Origin: Carnobacterium_A sp047553015
Lineage (GTDB): Bacteria > Bacillota > Bacilli > Lactobacillales > Carnobacteriaceae
Reading direction: 5' to 3'
Assembly: GCF_047553015.1 (NCBI RefSeq)
Contig: NZ_CP180212.1
Span: 186,001 to 250,000, forward strand
DNA: 64,000 bases
Shown one piece after another: positions 27,093-36,276 of this stretch. Positions within the stretch are counted from its first letter, which is position 1; every line of letters starts with the position of its first letter. The notes beneath the pieces are model-generated. The model worked only from the letters and a program-made list of their open reading frames with translations. It was not told where the DNA came from and ran no database searches. The translations under genes and the position numbers were made by a program.

Positions 27093-28436
27093 ATGGAAAC
27101 GACTCAAACAACTCAGAAAATGCAAACAAATAGAACGATAACAGTAGGAACAACTGATTCAGTATCTTGGACACAAAGTACTCTTCTTGGACTGCAACAT
27201 TTATTAGCAATGGATGTTTACGTTGTCCCATTTATCGTAGCGATGATGGTTGGTTTTTCTTCTGGACAGTCAGCCATCTTGATTCAATCTACTTTTATTG
27301 CTGCAGGAGTAGCTACTATTATTCAATCTGGTTTTTTGATGAAGATGCCCGTTGCACAAGGAGCTTCGTTTATTCCTATTGGAGCTATTGCTGGTATAAC
27401 ACTGGCAAACGGTGGCGGTATGGAAGGCTGGGGAGCGGCTATGGGTGCAAGTTTTGTTGGCGCAGTACTAGTAACGATTTTAGGCTTTACTGGTCTTTTT
27501 CATAAATTTATTGATTCTTTTGTTCCTTCAATTGTGGGTGGGACTATTATCTTTTGTGTAGGTCTTTCTTTAATGCCTGCTGCTGTAAACGATAATGTCT
27601 ATAAAAGTGCAGTAGGAACCATTAGCCAAAATATCTTTCTAGCAGTGTTAACAGGAACGATTATGATTATTTCTTCAATCTTGGGAAGCCGCTTGTCAAA
27701 AGGTGGACGATTATTCCGAGTTGCTTCTGTCATTATTGCGTTAATTACTGGGAGTATCGTTGCGAGCTTTATGGGAATATTGGATTTATCTTCAGTAGCA
27801 CAAGCAAAATGGTTTTCAATGCCGCAATTGCTTTTTAAAGACTTTACTTTTACTTTTAATTTCTCTGCTATCGTGACGATGTTGATTATTTATGTCGTTT
27901 TATTAGCAGAAACAACAGGGACGTGGTTAGCGGTTAGCAACGTTACAAAAACGCCTTTAAACAGAGGATATATCAATCGTGGAGTTATCGGTGAAGGGTT
28001 AGGTTGTATAGTGGCTTCGTTGTTAGGGACGACACCAGTAACGGGTTATTCATCTAATGCTGGAATTATAGCCATCACTGGTATTGCAAGTCGTCGTGTA
28101 TTTATAGCAGCTGGAGGACTATTTATTGTTTTTGGCTTATCTGGTAAACTCTCTGCTTTAATTTCGACTATTCCTTCTGCCGTTATTGGTGGAGTTTTTG
28201 CACTTGTGTGTGGGGTTATTGCAATGAGTGGCTTTCAAATCATAAAACAAACACAAATTGGGCAAAAAGAAATGTATGTTATCTCTATTCCTATTTTATT
28301 GATAATAGCCTTATTGTATTTACCAAAAGATTATTTAATGAGTTTGCCAACAATGATCCATTATTTGTTTAGTTCTCCCATTGCGATAGCTTCAATAGCA
28401 GCTATTGCCTTAAATAAGTTGTTACCAGCTGATTAA
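27093..28436 (+). CDS. NCS2-family purine permease, probably xanthine/uric acid
   Basis: 447 residues, about 14 membrane segments. The NCS2 signature region TPLNRGYINRGVIGEGLG and TGYSSNAGIIAITGIASR are present, as is QGASFIPIGAIAG. Family members are H+ symporters for xanthine, uric acid or uracil. The operon position behind guaD and overall wording favour xanthine (PbuX/PucJ-like), but specificity is inferred. Confidence 0.88.
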   Translation: METTQTTQKMQTNRTITVGTTDSVSWTQSTLLGLQHLLAMDVYVVPFIVAMMVGFSSGQSAILIQSTFIAAGVATIIQSGFLMKMPVAQGASFIPIGAIAGITLANGGGMEGWGAAMGASFVGAVLVTILGFTGLFHKFIDSFVPSIVGGTIIFCVGLSLMPAAVNDNVYKSAVGTISQNIFLAVLTGTIMIISSILGSRLSKGGRLFRVASVIIALITGSIVASFMGILDLSSVAQAKWFSMPQLLFKDFTFTFNFSAIVTMLIIYVVLLAETTGTWLAVSNVTKTPLNRGYINRGVIGEGLGCIVASLLGTTPVTGYSSNAGIIAITGIASRRVFIAAGGLFIVFGLSGKLSALISTIPSAVIGGVFALVCGVIAMSGFQIIKQTQIGQKEMYVISIPILLIIALLYLPKDYLMSLPTMIHYLFSSPIAIASIAAIALNKLLPAD

Positions 28437-28645
28437 TAAATAGACTAACGCTAAAAAATAATGAGTTAATTTTTTATTAAATCCCTTATTCCGTTTAAAC
28501 CAATAAGTCTAAAAATAGAATTTATTTTTTCTGTTTTTAGGAATGGCTTTAAATGGTAAAGGGGATTTTTTATTTTATTATTTTTTATGAATAGAGAATG
28601 GTATAATATGGATGAATGAACGTAATTTCAAAAGGAGATAAAAGT

Positions 28646-29599
28646 GTGGCCAATATCAAAGAAGTAGCAAGACTTTCAAATTGTTCAGTAACGACAGTGT
28701 CTAGAGTATTGAATCATCATCCACATGTATCAGAAGAAAAAAAACAGCGTATTTTAGCTGTCATTAAGGAACTAGACTATGCTCCTAACAGCCAAGCAAG
28801 AGACTTGATTCTAGGAGTATCAAAAAATATTGGGGTAGTTATTCCTAATGTGAATCATTCTTATTTCGAAAAAATTATTAGCGGAGTAATTGAGTCAGCA
28901 TTTGAAATTGGCTATTCAGTGACACTTTTGCCTACTAACTATAATCCTGAAATAGAAAAAAGCTACTTTGAACAATTGAAAACTAAGAGATTTGAAGCGC
29001 TAATATTAACATCTAAAAGTAACTCATTGGCAGAAATCGAAAAATATACAAAGTATGGACCGATTATTTGTTGTGAAGATACAAAAGATTATGCTATTTC
29101 GAGTGTTCATGTCGATCGTAAAAAAGCTTACACGGAGGTATTCGCTTCTTTAAAAGAGATGGGCTATCAGAATATTGGAGTGACCATTAACCGTAGCGAA
29201 GAAGTTAGTGCAAGTTCTAAAATTAATAGTGAAAGCTATGAAGACGTTTTTGGAGTATCCATTGAAGGTAAGATTGTGCGTGATTGCTCAACAATGGAAG
29301 ATGGAAAAAAAGCAGCAGATTATTTTTTTAACAGTGACCAAGAATTTGACGCCATTGTGACAAATGGTGACCATGTTGCTAGCGGTATTTATAAGTATGC
29401 TAAAGATCGCCACTTGAAACAGCCATTATTGATTGGTCAGGAAAATCTAGCTATTAGTGAAGTTTTATCTTTTACGACAGTAGATTTTCATCTGAAAGAA
29501 ATCGGAAGTGCAGCTTTTCAATTAGCAGTAAGTGGAGAAGTGGCAAAAAAAGTTTTCCCCTATACCATCATCAAAAGGTCGTTCAATTGCAATGTATAA
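28646..29599 (+). CDS. LacI/GalR-family transcriptional regulator
   Basis: 317 residues from GTG 28646, with AAAGGAG 8 bases before. N-terminal LacI helix-turn-helix NIKEVARLSNCSVTTVSRVL plus hinge (YAPNSQARDL), then a periplasmic-binding-like effector domain ending in a short strand. Effector unknown; no sugar genes adjoin. It lies between the purine operon and the lysine-riboswitch gene and seems monocistronic. Confidence 0.9.
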   Translation: MANIKEVARLSNCSVTTVSRVLNHHPHVSEEKKQRILAVIKELDYAPNSQARDLILGVSKNIGVVIPNVNHSYFEKIISGVIESAFEIGYSVTLLPTNYNPEIEKSYFEQLKTKRFEALILTSKSNSLAEIEKYTKYGPIICCEDTKDYAISSVHVDRKKAYTEVFASLKEMGYQNIGVTINRSEEVSASSKINSESYEDVFGVSIEGKIVRDCSTMEDGKKAADYFFNSDQEFDAIVTNGDHVASGIYKYAKDRHLKQPLLIGQENLAISEVLSFTTVDFHLKEIGSAAFQLAVSGEVAKKVFPYTIIKRSFNCNV

Positions 29600-29710
29600 A
29601 TCGTTAAATGAAGATTGATTTAGAGGGAAAATAAAAAAACAAACAGATATGCTGAATTTTTTTGTTAAATAGTATAGAATGAGTAGATAGATAATAACCT
29701 AACTAAATAG

Positions 29711-29886
29711 ACAGATAGAGGTGCGATTTTTAAGAGTACGGTAACCCAAAAAAGGCAAAGGGGTATCAGAAAGGGAAAATCGCCGAAGTGACTAGTGGGG
29801 CCAAGCTAGTAGTTGCTGGTTTTGAATAAAATATATTCAAGACTGTCATAAAAATCAAGTATTCGATTCTTATGGAGGACTATCAA
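29711..29886 (+). promoter_or_regulatory. Lysine riboswitch (L box) aptamer
   Basis: The conserved lysine-aptamer blocks occur in order: GATAGAGGTGCGA, AAGAGTA, AAAGGGGTATC, GGGAAAATCGCCGAAG, AGTGGGGCCAAGC, GACTGTCA and ATGGAGGACTATC; GATAG and CTATC close helix P1. Length about 175 nt. Followed by a strong terminator and an NhaC-type transporter gene, so lysine should turn that gene off. Confidence 0.95.
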
Positions 29887-29915
29887 CAAAAGGGTCTGCT
29901 TTTTTGTAGTTAAAT

Positions 29916-29972
29916 ACACTAAAAAGATACCTTGAGTTGAGTAGACTCAAGGTATCTTTTTAGTGTTTTTTA
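29916..29972 (+). terminator. Riboswitch-controlled terminator
   Basis: Perfect 22-bp stem starting ACACTAAAAAGATACC, 7-nt loop, then six T residues. It lies 30 nt after the lysine aptamer and 22 bp before the gene, the layout of a transcription-termination expression platform. Confidence 0.92.
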
Positions 29973-29993
29973 TTTAATTTAGAGAGGAAGTTG

Positions 29994-31724
29994 ATGATGA
30001 AGAAGAAAATTGGATTCATAGTGGCAATAGGTTTGTTGGTAATAACGGCTGTTAATGCAGATTTTAGTGGAGAAAATGGAACAGAAGTTTATTATGGTTT
30101 ATTCACATTAGTTCCACCAGTAGTTGCCATAGTGTTAGCATTTATAACGAAAGATGTTATTATTTCTCTTTTTATAGGCGTTTTCTCGGGAGCTTTTGTG
30201 CTCCATCTAGCTAATCATAATTTTCTCGTTGCTTTTGTTCAAGCCTTTTTAAGCGTAGTCGAGTATGCCTTAACTTCGCTATCAGATCCATGGAATGCAG
30301 GGATTATTCTACAAGTACTAACCATTGGCGGCTTGATTGCACTAATGACTAAAATAGGAGGAGCTAAAGCTGTGGCAGCTGCTCTATCAAATAAAGCTAA
30401 AGGGCCTAGAAGTGCTCAAGTGATTACATGGATTTTAGGGGTATTAATGTTTTTTGATGATTACGCTAACTCATTGATTGTCGGACCCGTAATGCGTCCA
30501 GTTACTGATGAAAAACATATTTCACGAGAAAAATTAGCTTTCGTTGTAGATGCAACAGCTGCACCAATTGCAGGGATTGCATTGATTTCTACATGGGTAG
30601 GGTATGAAGTAGGCTTGATAAAAGATGGGTACGAATCCATTGGTCAATCAGTGAATGCTTATGGTATTTTCATCCAAACACTGCCTTATCGGTTTTATAA
30701 TTTCTTGATGTTGGCTTTTGTTTTAGCAACAGCTTTATTATTAAGAGAATTTGGCCCAATGTTAAAAGTAGAAAAAAAAGCTCGTACAAGAAAAGAGAAT
30801 GAATTTGATGATTTCACTTTAGAAACGTCAACAGAAATGGAAGATATGGAACCTGCAGAAGGAGTCAAGTTATCGATATGGAATATGATTGTTCCAATCG
30901 GTACATTGATTATTGCAGCATTTATTGGATTTTATTTCAACGGATACAATACTGTTATGGAAGGTGGAGAAACGGCAACGATTGCTCTATTAGAAAATAG
31001 TCCGCTATCCTTTTTAGCTATTCAAGAAGCTTTTGGTGCATCTGATGCAAGTATTGTCTTGTTTCAAGCAGCCTTATTAGCAAGTTTGGTAGCAATGGCG
31101 ATGGGTGTTCATCAAAAAGCTTTCACGTGGACAGAATCGGTAGCAGTTTGGATTAATGGGATGAAATCATTAATTATTACTGGAGCTATTTTGTTATTGG
31201 CCTGGTCGTTAAGTACCGTTATTGGTGAGTTAGGTACGGCAGAATTTTTAGTTTCATTATTATCTGATTCCATGCCACTATTTTTATTGCCCTCAATTAT
31301 TTTTATTTTAGGAGCTGTTACATCGTTTGCAACAGGAACATCTTATGGCACAATGGGTATCTTGATGCCGTTAGCGATTCCGTTAGCAGCAGCTTTGTCA
31401 ACAGATCCAGAGTTTGTTATTATGACTTCAGGAGCTGTTTTGACTGGAGCAATCTTTGGAGACCATTGCTCACCAATTTCTGATACAACCATTTTATCTT
31501 CTATGGGGGCTGGCGTAGATCATCTAGATCACGTTAAGACTCAGTTATTGTATGCATTAGTAGTTGGAGCTATTTCTGTTTTATTTGGTTTTATTCCCGT
31601 CGGTTTAGGCTTATCCATCTGGATTGTTATGCCAGTAGCCTTAATGGTTACAATTGGAGTTGTTTATTTCTTTGGTACACGAGTAGATGAAGTCGTGGTA
31701 AAAGATCCTATTGAAGAAAATTAA
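29994..31724 (+). CDS. lysW: NhaC-superfamily transporter under lysine riboswitch (LysW-like lysine transporter)
   Basis: 576 residues, about 12 membrane helices. It has the NhaC-type sequences MFFDDYANSLIVGPVMRP, ATAAPIAGIALISTW, FATGTSYGTMGILMPLAIP and FGDHCSPISDTTILSS. Annotated in many genomes as a Na+/H+ antiporter, but its lysine riboswitch places it with the LysW group proposed as lysine transporters. ATG 29994 follows AGAGAGGAAG. Monocistronic, ended by a hairpin at 31731. The lysine role is from the riboswitch, not the protein. Confidence 0.85.
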   Translation: MMKKKIGFIVAIGLLVITAVNADFSGENGTEVYYGLFTLVPPVVAIVLAFITKDVIISLFIGVFSGAFVLHLANHNFLVAFVQAFLSVVEYALTSLSDPWNAGIILQVLTIGGLIALMTKIGGAKAVAAALSNKAKGPRSAQVITWILGVLMFFDDYANSLIVGPVMRPVTDEKHISREKLAFVVDATAAPIAGIALISTWVGYEVGLIKDGYESIGQSVNAYGIFIQTLPYRFYNFLMLAFVLATALLLREFGPMLKVEKKARTRKENEFDDFTLETSTEMEDMEPAEGVKLSIWNMIVPIGTLIIAAFIGFYFNGYNTVMEGGETATIALLENSPLSFLAIQEAFGASDASIVLFQAALLASLVAMAMGVHQKAFTWTESVAVWINGMKSLIITGAILLLAWSLSTVIGELGTAEFLVSLLSDSMPLFLLPSIIFILGAVTSFATGTSYGTMGILMPLAIPLAAALSTDPEFVIMTSGAVLTGAIFGDHCSPISDTTILSSMGAGVDHLDHVKTQLLYALVVGAISVLFGFIPVGLGLSIWIVMPVALMVTIGVVYFFGTRVDEVVVKDPIEEN

Positions 31725-31730
31725 CTAATC

Positions 31731-31768
31731 AAACTCTCTTCTCATTTTATTGGGAAGAGAGTTTTTAA
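31731..31768 (+). terminator. Intrinsic terminator after the lysine-regulated transporter
   Basis: AAACTCTCTTC / GAAGAGAGTTT hairpin with T tail. Confidence 0.85.
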
Positions 31769-31891
31769 TGAATCTGAGAGAAACCGCATTTATTATGGTG
31801 TCGTATTGCCATTAAAGCCAGAGATAGCGAGACTTAGGTGAAACTAAAAAGGATGCGGTTATTTCTATCAATCTCGCTTAATGTAAACAGT

Positions 31892-31931
31892 AAAAAGAGC
31901 AAAACAGTTCCCTTGTTTTGCTCTTTTTTAG
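31892..31931. terminator. Bidirectional terminator at the 3' end of glmS
   Basis: AAAAAGAGCAAAACA / TTGTTTTGCTCTTTTTT hairpin, just past the glmS stop on the minus strand. Confidence 0.85.
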
Positions 31932-31934
31932 TAG

Positions 31935-33743
31935 TTATTCTACTGTAACACTCTTGGCTAAATTTCTAGGTTTATCGACATCATTGCCACGGTGTAAACT
32001 AGTGTAGTAAGCTAATAATTGAGTTGGTACTACGCTAACCAACGGTGTGAGTAATGGATGAACTTCTGGTAGTACGATCTGATCACTTTGTTGTTCCAAC
32101 CCTGCCATAGCAATAACAAGTGTATGGGCTCCACGAGCACGAACTTCTTGAACATTCCCTCGTGTATGCCCAGCAGTTGCTTTATCCGTGATAATTGCGA
32201 TTACGGGAGTATTTTCCTCTATTAGAGCAATGGTACCGTGTTTTAATTCTCCAGCAGCGAACCCTTCTGTTTGAACGTAAGAGACTTCTTTTAATTTTAA
32301 TGCAGCTTCCATAACAACGTAATAGTCTATCCCTCTACCAATATAAAAAGCATTGCGACTGGTACTTAGAAAATCTGTTGCCAGTTGTTCAATAGTTGCT
32401 TTTTCAGAAAGAATACGTTCCATTCCTGTAGCAACAATGCCAAGTTCATGGGCCATATTGCTATCTCCAGCAACGCCATTTACTCTTGCAATAGCTTCTG
32501 ATAAAGCTGCTAAAACAGTGATTTGAGCAGTATACGCTTTTGTTGATGCAACAGCAATTTCAGGGCCAGCATGGAGCAACAATGTGAAATCAGCTTCTCT
32601 AGATAATGTAGATCCAGCTACATTAGTTAAGGTCAATGAAGGGAAATCCATAGCGTTAATCTTAACTAAAACTTGTCTGCTATCAGCAGTTTCACCACTT
32701 TGTGATAAGAAAATAAAGAATGGTTTTTTTGTTAGAATAGGCATATTATGTCCAAATTCACTTGCTAAATGAACCTCAGTTGGAATGTGAGCTAAATTTT
32801 CTAATAACTGCTTTCCAACCCAACCAGCATTATAACTAGTCCCACAAGCAATAATGTATATACGATCACTATTTTCTATACTAGAAATAATGGTTTTATC
32901 TAATTCAAACTGGCCTTGCTTATTTTGATAAGCTTGAATAATTTTTCGAAGGACAGCTGGTTGTTCATCTATTTCTTTTGCCATGTAATAAGGATAAGTA
33001 CCTAAGTCCAAATCAACTAGATTAATTTCTGCTGTATAAGGAGTACGATGAATAATGGTGCCATCTTGAGTTTCTATTTTGATTTCATCACGAGTTAACG
33101 TAACCAATTCGCCATCCATTAATTCAATAAATTGATTTGTTTCTTGAACCATAGCCATAGCATCGCTACAAACAGCGTTAAAATTTTCTCCCTTTCCAAT
33201 CAGTAAGGGACTTTTATTTTTAGCAGCGTAAATAGTATCCGGTTGATTGCTATCAATTAAAGCTAAAGCATAAGAGCCTTTTAATTTAGAAATAGTCTTT
33301 TTAAAAGCTTTGAATGTATTAATTTGTTCTTTTTTAGTAAAGTACGCGATAAGTTGGACAATAATTTCAGTATCTGTATCACTTATTAAAGAAATGTCTG
33401 TTAAGTAAGTATCTTTAAGTTCTTGGAAATTTTCAATGACACCATTATGCACAAGAGCAAGTTGATTGTTGGCAGCCTGATGTGGATGAGCATTTTTGAC
33501 ACTTGGACGACCATGTGTTGCCCAACGTGTATGTCCAATTCCTGAAGTACAGACTGTATCGATTTTAATCATTTTTTTCAAGTCAGCAATTCTTCCTTTT
33601 TCTTTAAAGAGATGACCATTTTTATTTTCATCTATTATGAAAATACCGGAAGAGTCATAACCTCGGTACTCTAATTTTTCTAAACCTTGTAATAAAATAG
33701 ATTTAGCCTCTTTATTGCCAATATAAGCTACGATTCCGCACAT
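31935..33743 (-). CDS. glmS: Glutamine--fructose-6-phosphate aminotransferase GlmS
   Basis: 602 residues, full length. The N-terminal nucleophile Cys2 begins MCGIVAYIGNK; glutaminase motifs GIGHTRWATHG and HNGVIENF follow; two SIS sugar-isomerase domains contain ACGTSYNAG, SQSGETADS, EVSYVQTEGFAAGELKHG and the C-terminal DVDKPRNLAKSVTVE. It makes glucosamine-6-P, the first step toward UDP-GlcNAc, feeding GlmM (6.1 kb). There is no glmS ribozyme upstream; NagR-like operators stand there instead. Confidence 0.98.
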   Translation of the reverse strand: MCGIVAYIGNKEAKSILLQGLEKLEYRGYDSSGIFIIDENKNGHLFKEKGRIADLKKMIKIDTVCTSGIGHTRWATHGRPSVKNAHPHQAANNQLALVHNGVIENFQELKDTYLTDISLISDTDTEIIVQLIAYFTKKEQINTFKAFKKTISKLKGSYALALIDSNQPDTIYAAKNKSPLLIGKGENFNAVCSDAMAMVQETNQFIELMDGELVTLTRDEIKIETQDGTIIHRTPYTAEINLVDLDLGTYPYYMAKEIDEQPAVLRKIIQAYQNKQGQFELDKTIISSIENSDRIYIIACGTSYNAGWVGKQLLENLAHIPTEVHLASEFGHNMPILTKKPFFIFLSQSGETADSRQVLVKINAMDFPSLTLTNVAGSTLSREADFTLLLHAGPEIAVASTKAYTAQITVLAALSEAIARVNGVAGDSNMAHELGIVATGMERILSEKATIEQLATDFLSTSRNAFYIGRGIDYYVVMEAALKLKEVSYVQTEGFAAGELKHGTIALIEENTPVIAIITDKATAGHTRGNVQEVRARGAHTLVIAMAGLEQQSDQIVLPEVHPLLTPLVSVVPTQLLAYYTSLHRGNDVDKPRNLAKSVTVE

Positions 33744-33830
33744 TTATTTGTCCTTCTTTCTATTTATTAAACTTTTAAATGATCTATCTAGCAACTCATT
33801 ATAAAAAAACGACTCCATCAGAAATCGATA

Positions 33831-34030
33831 TGTATACCAAATAAATATAAAATTAATTGGTATATACAATAGTTTATTTTATTTTTTTAATAACAGGATA
33901 ATAATAGGACTAATTAAACGTTAAGTCAACTATTTTTTTAAGAAAGATGAAATTGGTATATATTTTTAATTGATTTTTAATAGAGATACCAATTTTTAGG
34001 AATTAGATGTAAAATTGGCTCTTTGGTATA
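33831..34030. promoter_or_regulatory. Cluster of NagR/YvoA-like (dre) operator sites upstream of glmS
   Basis: Five TTGGTATA-type half or full sites: TGTATACCAA at 33831, ATTGGTATATACAAT at 33856-33870, AATTGGTATATAT at 33951, GAGATACCAATTT near 33985 and TTTGGTATA near 34023. They resemble the dre site of GntR-family GlcNAc-responsive regulators, which control glmS in streptococci. The rest of the 33744-34300 gap is AT-rich with no gene visible. Confidence 0.6.
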
Positions 34031-34236
34031 GGGAAAGTCAGTGGAAAAAGTAGTAGAATTAGAAGTCAATTTTATTAAGCTTGTTCTTTTTGAAATAAAA
34101 CAACTGATTTTTATAAACACTAACCTATTAGCTAGCTCAAAAGGTCGGGTATAGTCTTTTTTTATCTAATCTATCGCTAGATAAGCCATTTATCGATTCT
34201 TTTAATCTTAATACAGATTTTATTCTCTTTACTATG

Positions 34237-34256
34237 CGAACGTATGTTTGTATAAT
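34237..34256 (+). promoter_or_regulatory. LexA (SOS) box and -10 of the Y-family polymerase gene
   Basis: CGAACGTATGTTTG (34237-34250) matches the Gram-positive LexA consensus CGAACRNRYGTTYG at every position and is directly followed by TATAAT (34251-34256). Confidence 0.88.
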
Positions 34257-34301
34257 CAAAGAAAGTAAACGTTGTTTAATGATGAAAAAGGAGCGATGGA
34301 T

Positions 34302-35576
34302 ATGATTCGATTAGATTATTCAACTGAGCCTCGAAGAGATATCTTATGTATTGATGTAAAGTCTTTTTTTGCGTCTGTTGAATCTGTTAAAAGGGGGATT
34401 CATCCATTAAAGTCGTATATAGTAGTTATGAGTAAGCCGGAACAAGAAGGTGGTTTAGTTTTGGCTGCTTCTCCAAGGGTAAAAGAAGAATATGGTATTA
34501 AAACAGGTTCACGACGCTATGAAATCCCAAAAAATTCTAACATTCAAATTGTTGAACCAAGAATGAGTTTATATTTGAAAGTAAATGTCATGATAAACGA
34601 TATTTTTCAAGAATTTATCTCAAGCGAAGATTTACATATTTACAGCATTGATGAATCTTTTTTAGATGTCACTTCTTCTCATGCCTTATTTGGTACAACA
34701 AAAGAAATTGCAGTAAAAATCCAACAAGCCATTTGGCAAAGATTGCATTTAGTAACGGCAATTGGAATAGGTGATAATCCTTTATTAGCTAAATTAGCGT
34801 TAGATAATGAAGCAAAAGATAGTCCGAATTTTATGGCTGACTGGCATTATGAAGATGTTGAGAAAACAATCTGGCGTATTCATCCTATTACAGAAATGTG
34901 GGGAGTAGGTAACAAAACAGCAAATAATTTAGTCAAATTAGGTATTGATTCTGTTTATCGATTATCTCAACACGATGTATCAGCTTTGAAACGAGTTCAA
35001 GGAGTGATAGGGGAACAACTTTTTTATCATGCTCATGGAATTGACCGAAGTATTCTATCAGAAAAGTATCAGACATTGTCTAAGTCTTATGGAAAAAGCC
35101 AAATTTTAGATCGAGATTATATTCAACAAGCAGAGATTGAAGTAGTTATCAAGGAAATGGCTGAACAAGTAGCTGCTCGTCTTCGAAGCCATTATGTTGA
35201 GACCCAAGTAGTTCATTTAACGATTGGTTTTTCAAAAGAAGTTAGTGAGAAAGGATTCAGTCATCAACTAAAAGTATTTCCAACAGCCGCTAGTCAAAAA
35301 ATAATGGATACTTGCTTATACTTATTTAGAGCTCATTATCAACAAGAACCAGTAAGACAAATTTCTATTAGCTGCGGGAAAATACAAGCTAAGACAGATG
35401 TACAATTAAATTTATTTGAGTCAGAAGAACAGACTATTCGAAAAGAAAAGATCGATCAAATTATTGATTTAGTACGTAATAAGTACGGATATACTTCCTT
35501 AGTACATGCTAGCAGTCTGACTTCTGGTGCAACAGCTATCAAAAGAAATGGACTAGTTGGTGGTCATAAAGGCTAA
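34302..35576 (+). CDS. Y-family DNA polymerase (UmuC/UvrX type)
   Basis: 424 residues from ATG 34302, eight bases after AAAGGAG; the ATGs at 34272 and 34296 are before or too close to it. Catalytic motifs: DILCIDVKSFFASVE (Asp plus steric-gate Phe) and YSIDESFLDVT (SIDE-like SIDES). The palm is followed by helix-hairpin-helix (WGVGNKTANNLVKLGI) and little-finger domains. The tail RNGLVGGHKG is typical of UvrX/YqjW proteins. Error-prone lesion bypass, SOS-induced through the perfect LexA box. It overlaps the convergent yolD-like gene by 4 bp. Confidence 0.93.
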   Translation: MIRLDYSTEPRRDILCIDVKSFFASVESVKRGIHPLKSYIVVMSKPEQEGGLVLAASPRVKEEYGIKTGSRRYEIPKNSNIQIVEPRMSLYLKVNVMINDIFQEFISSEDLHIYSIDESFLDVTSSHALFGTTKEIAVKIQQAIWQRLHLVTAIGIGDNPLLAKLALDNEAKDSPNFMADWHYEDVEKTIWRIHPITEMWGVGNKTANNLVKLGIDSVYRLSQHDVSALKRVQGVIGEQLFYHAHGIDRSILSEKYQTLSKSYGKSQILDRDYIQQAEIEVVIKEMAEQVAARLRSHYVETQVVHLTIGFSKEVSEKGFSHQLKVFPTAASQKIMDTCLYLFRAHYQQEPVRQISISCGKIQAKTDVQLNLFESEEQTIRKEKIDQIIDLVRNKYGYTSLVHASSLTSGATAIKRNGLVGGHKG

Positions 35577-35947
35577 AAAGATTCGTCCCACCATTTTTTT
35601 GATTCAGCTATTTCTGCGTGGCGAATCAAAGAACTATCAATAAGGATAAGTTCAGAATACGTTTGAAGATAAAGACTATTTTCTTCTTGACCAATGACAA
35701 TTCCAATGAGATCATCCTCATATAAACCATTTATAAGAAAGTCCATTTGGAGAACAAGTTGCTTTTCTGTTGAGAAGGCTTGGAAAATAGTTTCTGAAAT
35801 ACTTTCTGGGCTTTGTTTTTCTTTTGGTAAGGTACATTTATTTTTAAGTGCATCTGATTTTTTTAATAATTCAGCATGATCTGATAAGACGAAACCTTGC
35901 CATTTAGCCATTTTCCGATCATTATACTCATATCCACTCATCTTCAT
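35573..35947 (-). CDS. YolD-like protein
   Basis: 124 residues. YolD-family wording: YNDRKMAKWQGFVLSDHAE near the N-terminus, a central LQMDFLINGLYEDDLIGIV and the end SKKWWDESF. In bacilli yolD precedes uvrX/yqjW and is viewed as a UmuD-like partner of the polymerase. Here it is convergent and tail-to-tail with the polymerase, sharing 4 bp of 3' end, and has its own LexA box. AGGAGAG precedes the ATG. Confidence 0.82.
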   Translation of the reverse strand: MKMSGYEYNDRKMAKWQGFVLSDHAELLKKSDALKNKCTLPKEKQSPESISETIFQAFSTEKQLVLQMDFLINGLYEDDLIGIVIGQEENSLYLQTYSELILIDSSLIRHAEIAESKKWWDESF

Positions 35948-35978
35948 TGTATTCTCTCCTTTCTAGTTCTATCTTTCA

Positions 35979-35997
35979 TTATACGAACAAATGTTCT
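35979..35997 (-). promoter_or_regulatory. LexA box and -10 of the yolD-like gene
   Basis: CGAACAAATGTTCT (35984-35997) matches the LexA consensus at 13 of 14 positions. A minus-strand TATAAT lies at 35979-35984, abutting the box. Confidence 0.8.
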
Positions 35998-36244
35998 ATT
36001 TGTATAGAAGGAATAGCTGACAGCTTAAAAAAGTTAGTCACATGCGTATCCACAAAATTAAAAAATGTAAGTCAAATAAATATAAAATTAGAAAGCAGAC
36101 AGTGTTTTTAGTACGGGAATAGTCAGTAAAGAATGTCGTGTTAAATTTTGCTAAACGTGAAGTGAGTAAATAGAAGATTCATGTTTAAAAAAGGCTAATT
36201 TTATTTATTTTTTTTAATGAGTTGAAAAAGTAAAAAGCCTTACC
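35998..36244. other. Intergenic stretch upstream of the yolD-like gene
   Basis: AT-rich, no open frame with a ribosome site. It ends in the hairpin that closes the HAD gene. Confidence 0.4.
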
Positions 36245-36276
36245 TAAAAATACCTTTTAAAAGGTATTTTTGGGTA
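36243..36276 (-). terminator. Hairpin at the 3' end of the HAD gene
   Basis: AAAAATACCTTTT / AAAAGGTATTTTT inverted repeat overlapping the stop codon. Confidence 0.6.

Noticed and set aside
29711..29972. T-box leader
   Set aside because: No AGGGTGGNACCGCG-type antiterminator element; the blocks match the lysine riboswitch.
33744..33900. glmS ribozyme upstream of glmS
   Set aside because: None of the conserved ribozyme core sequence is visible; the region is AT-rich with NagR-like sites.
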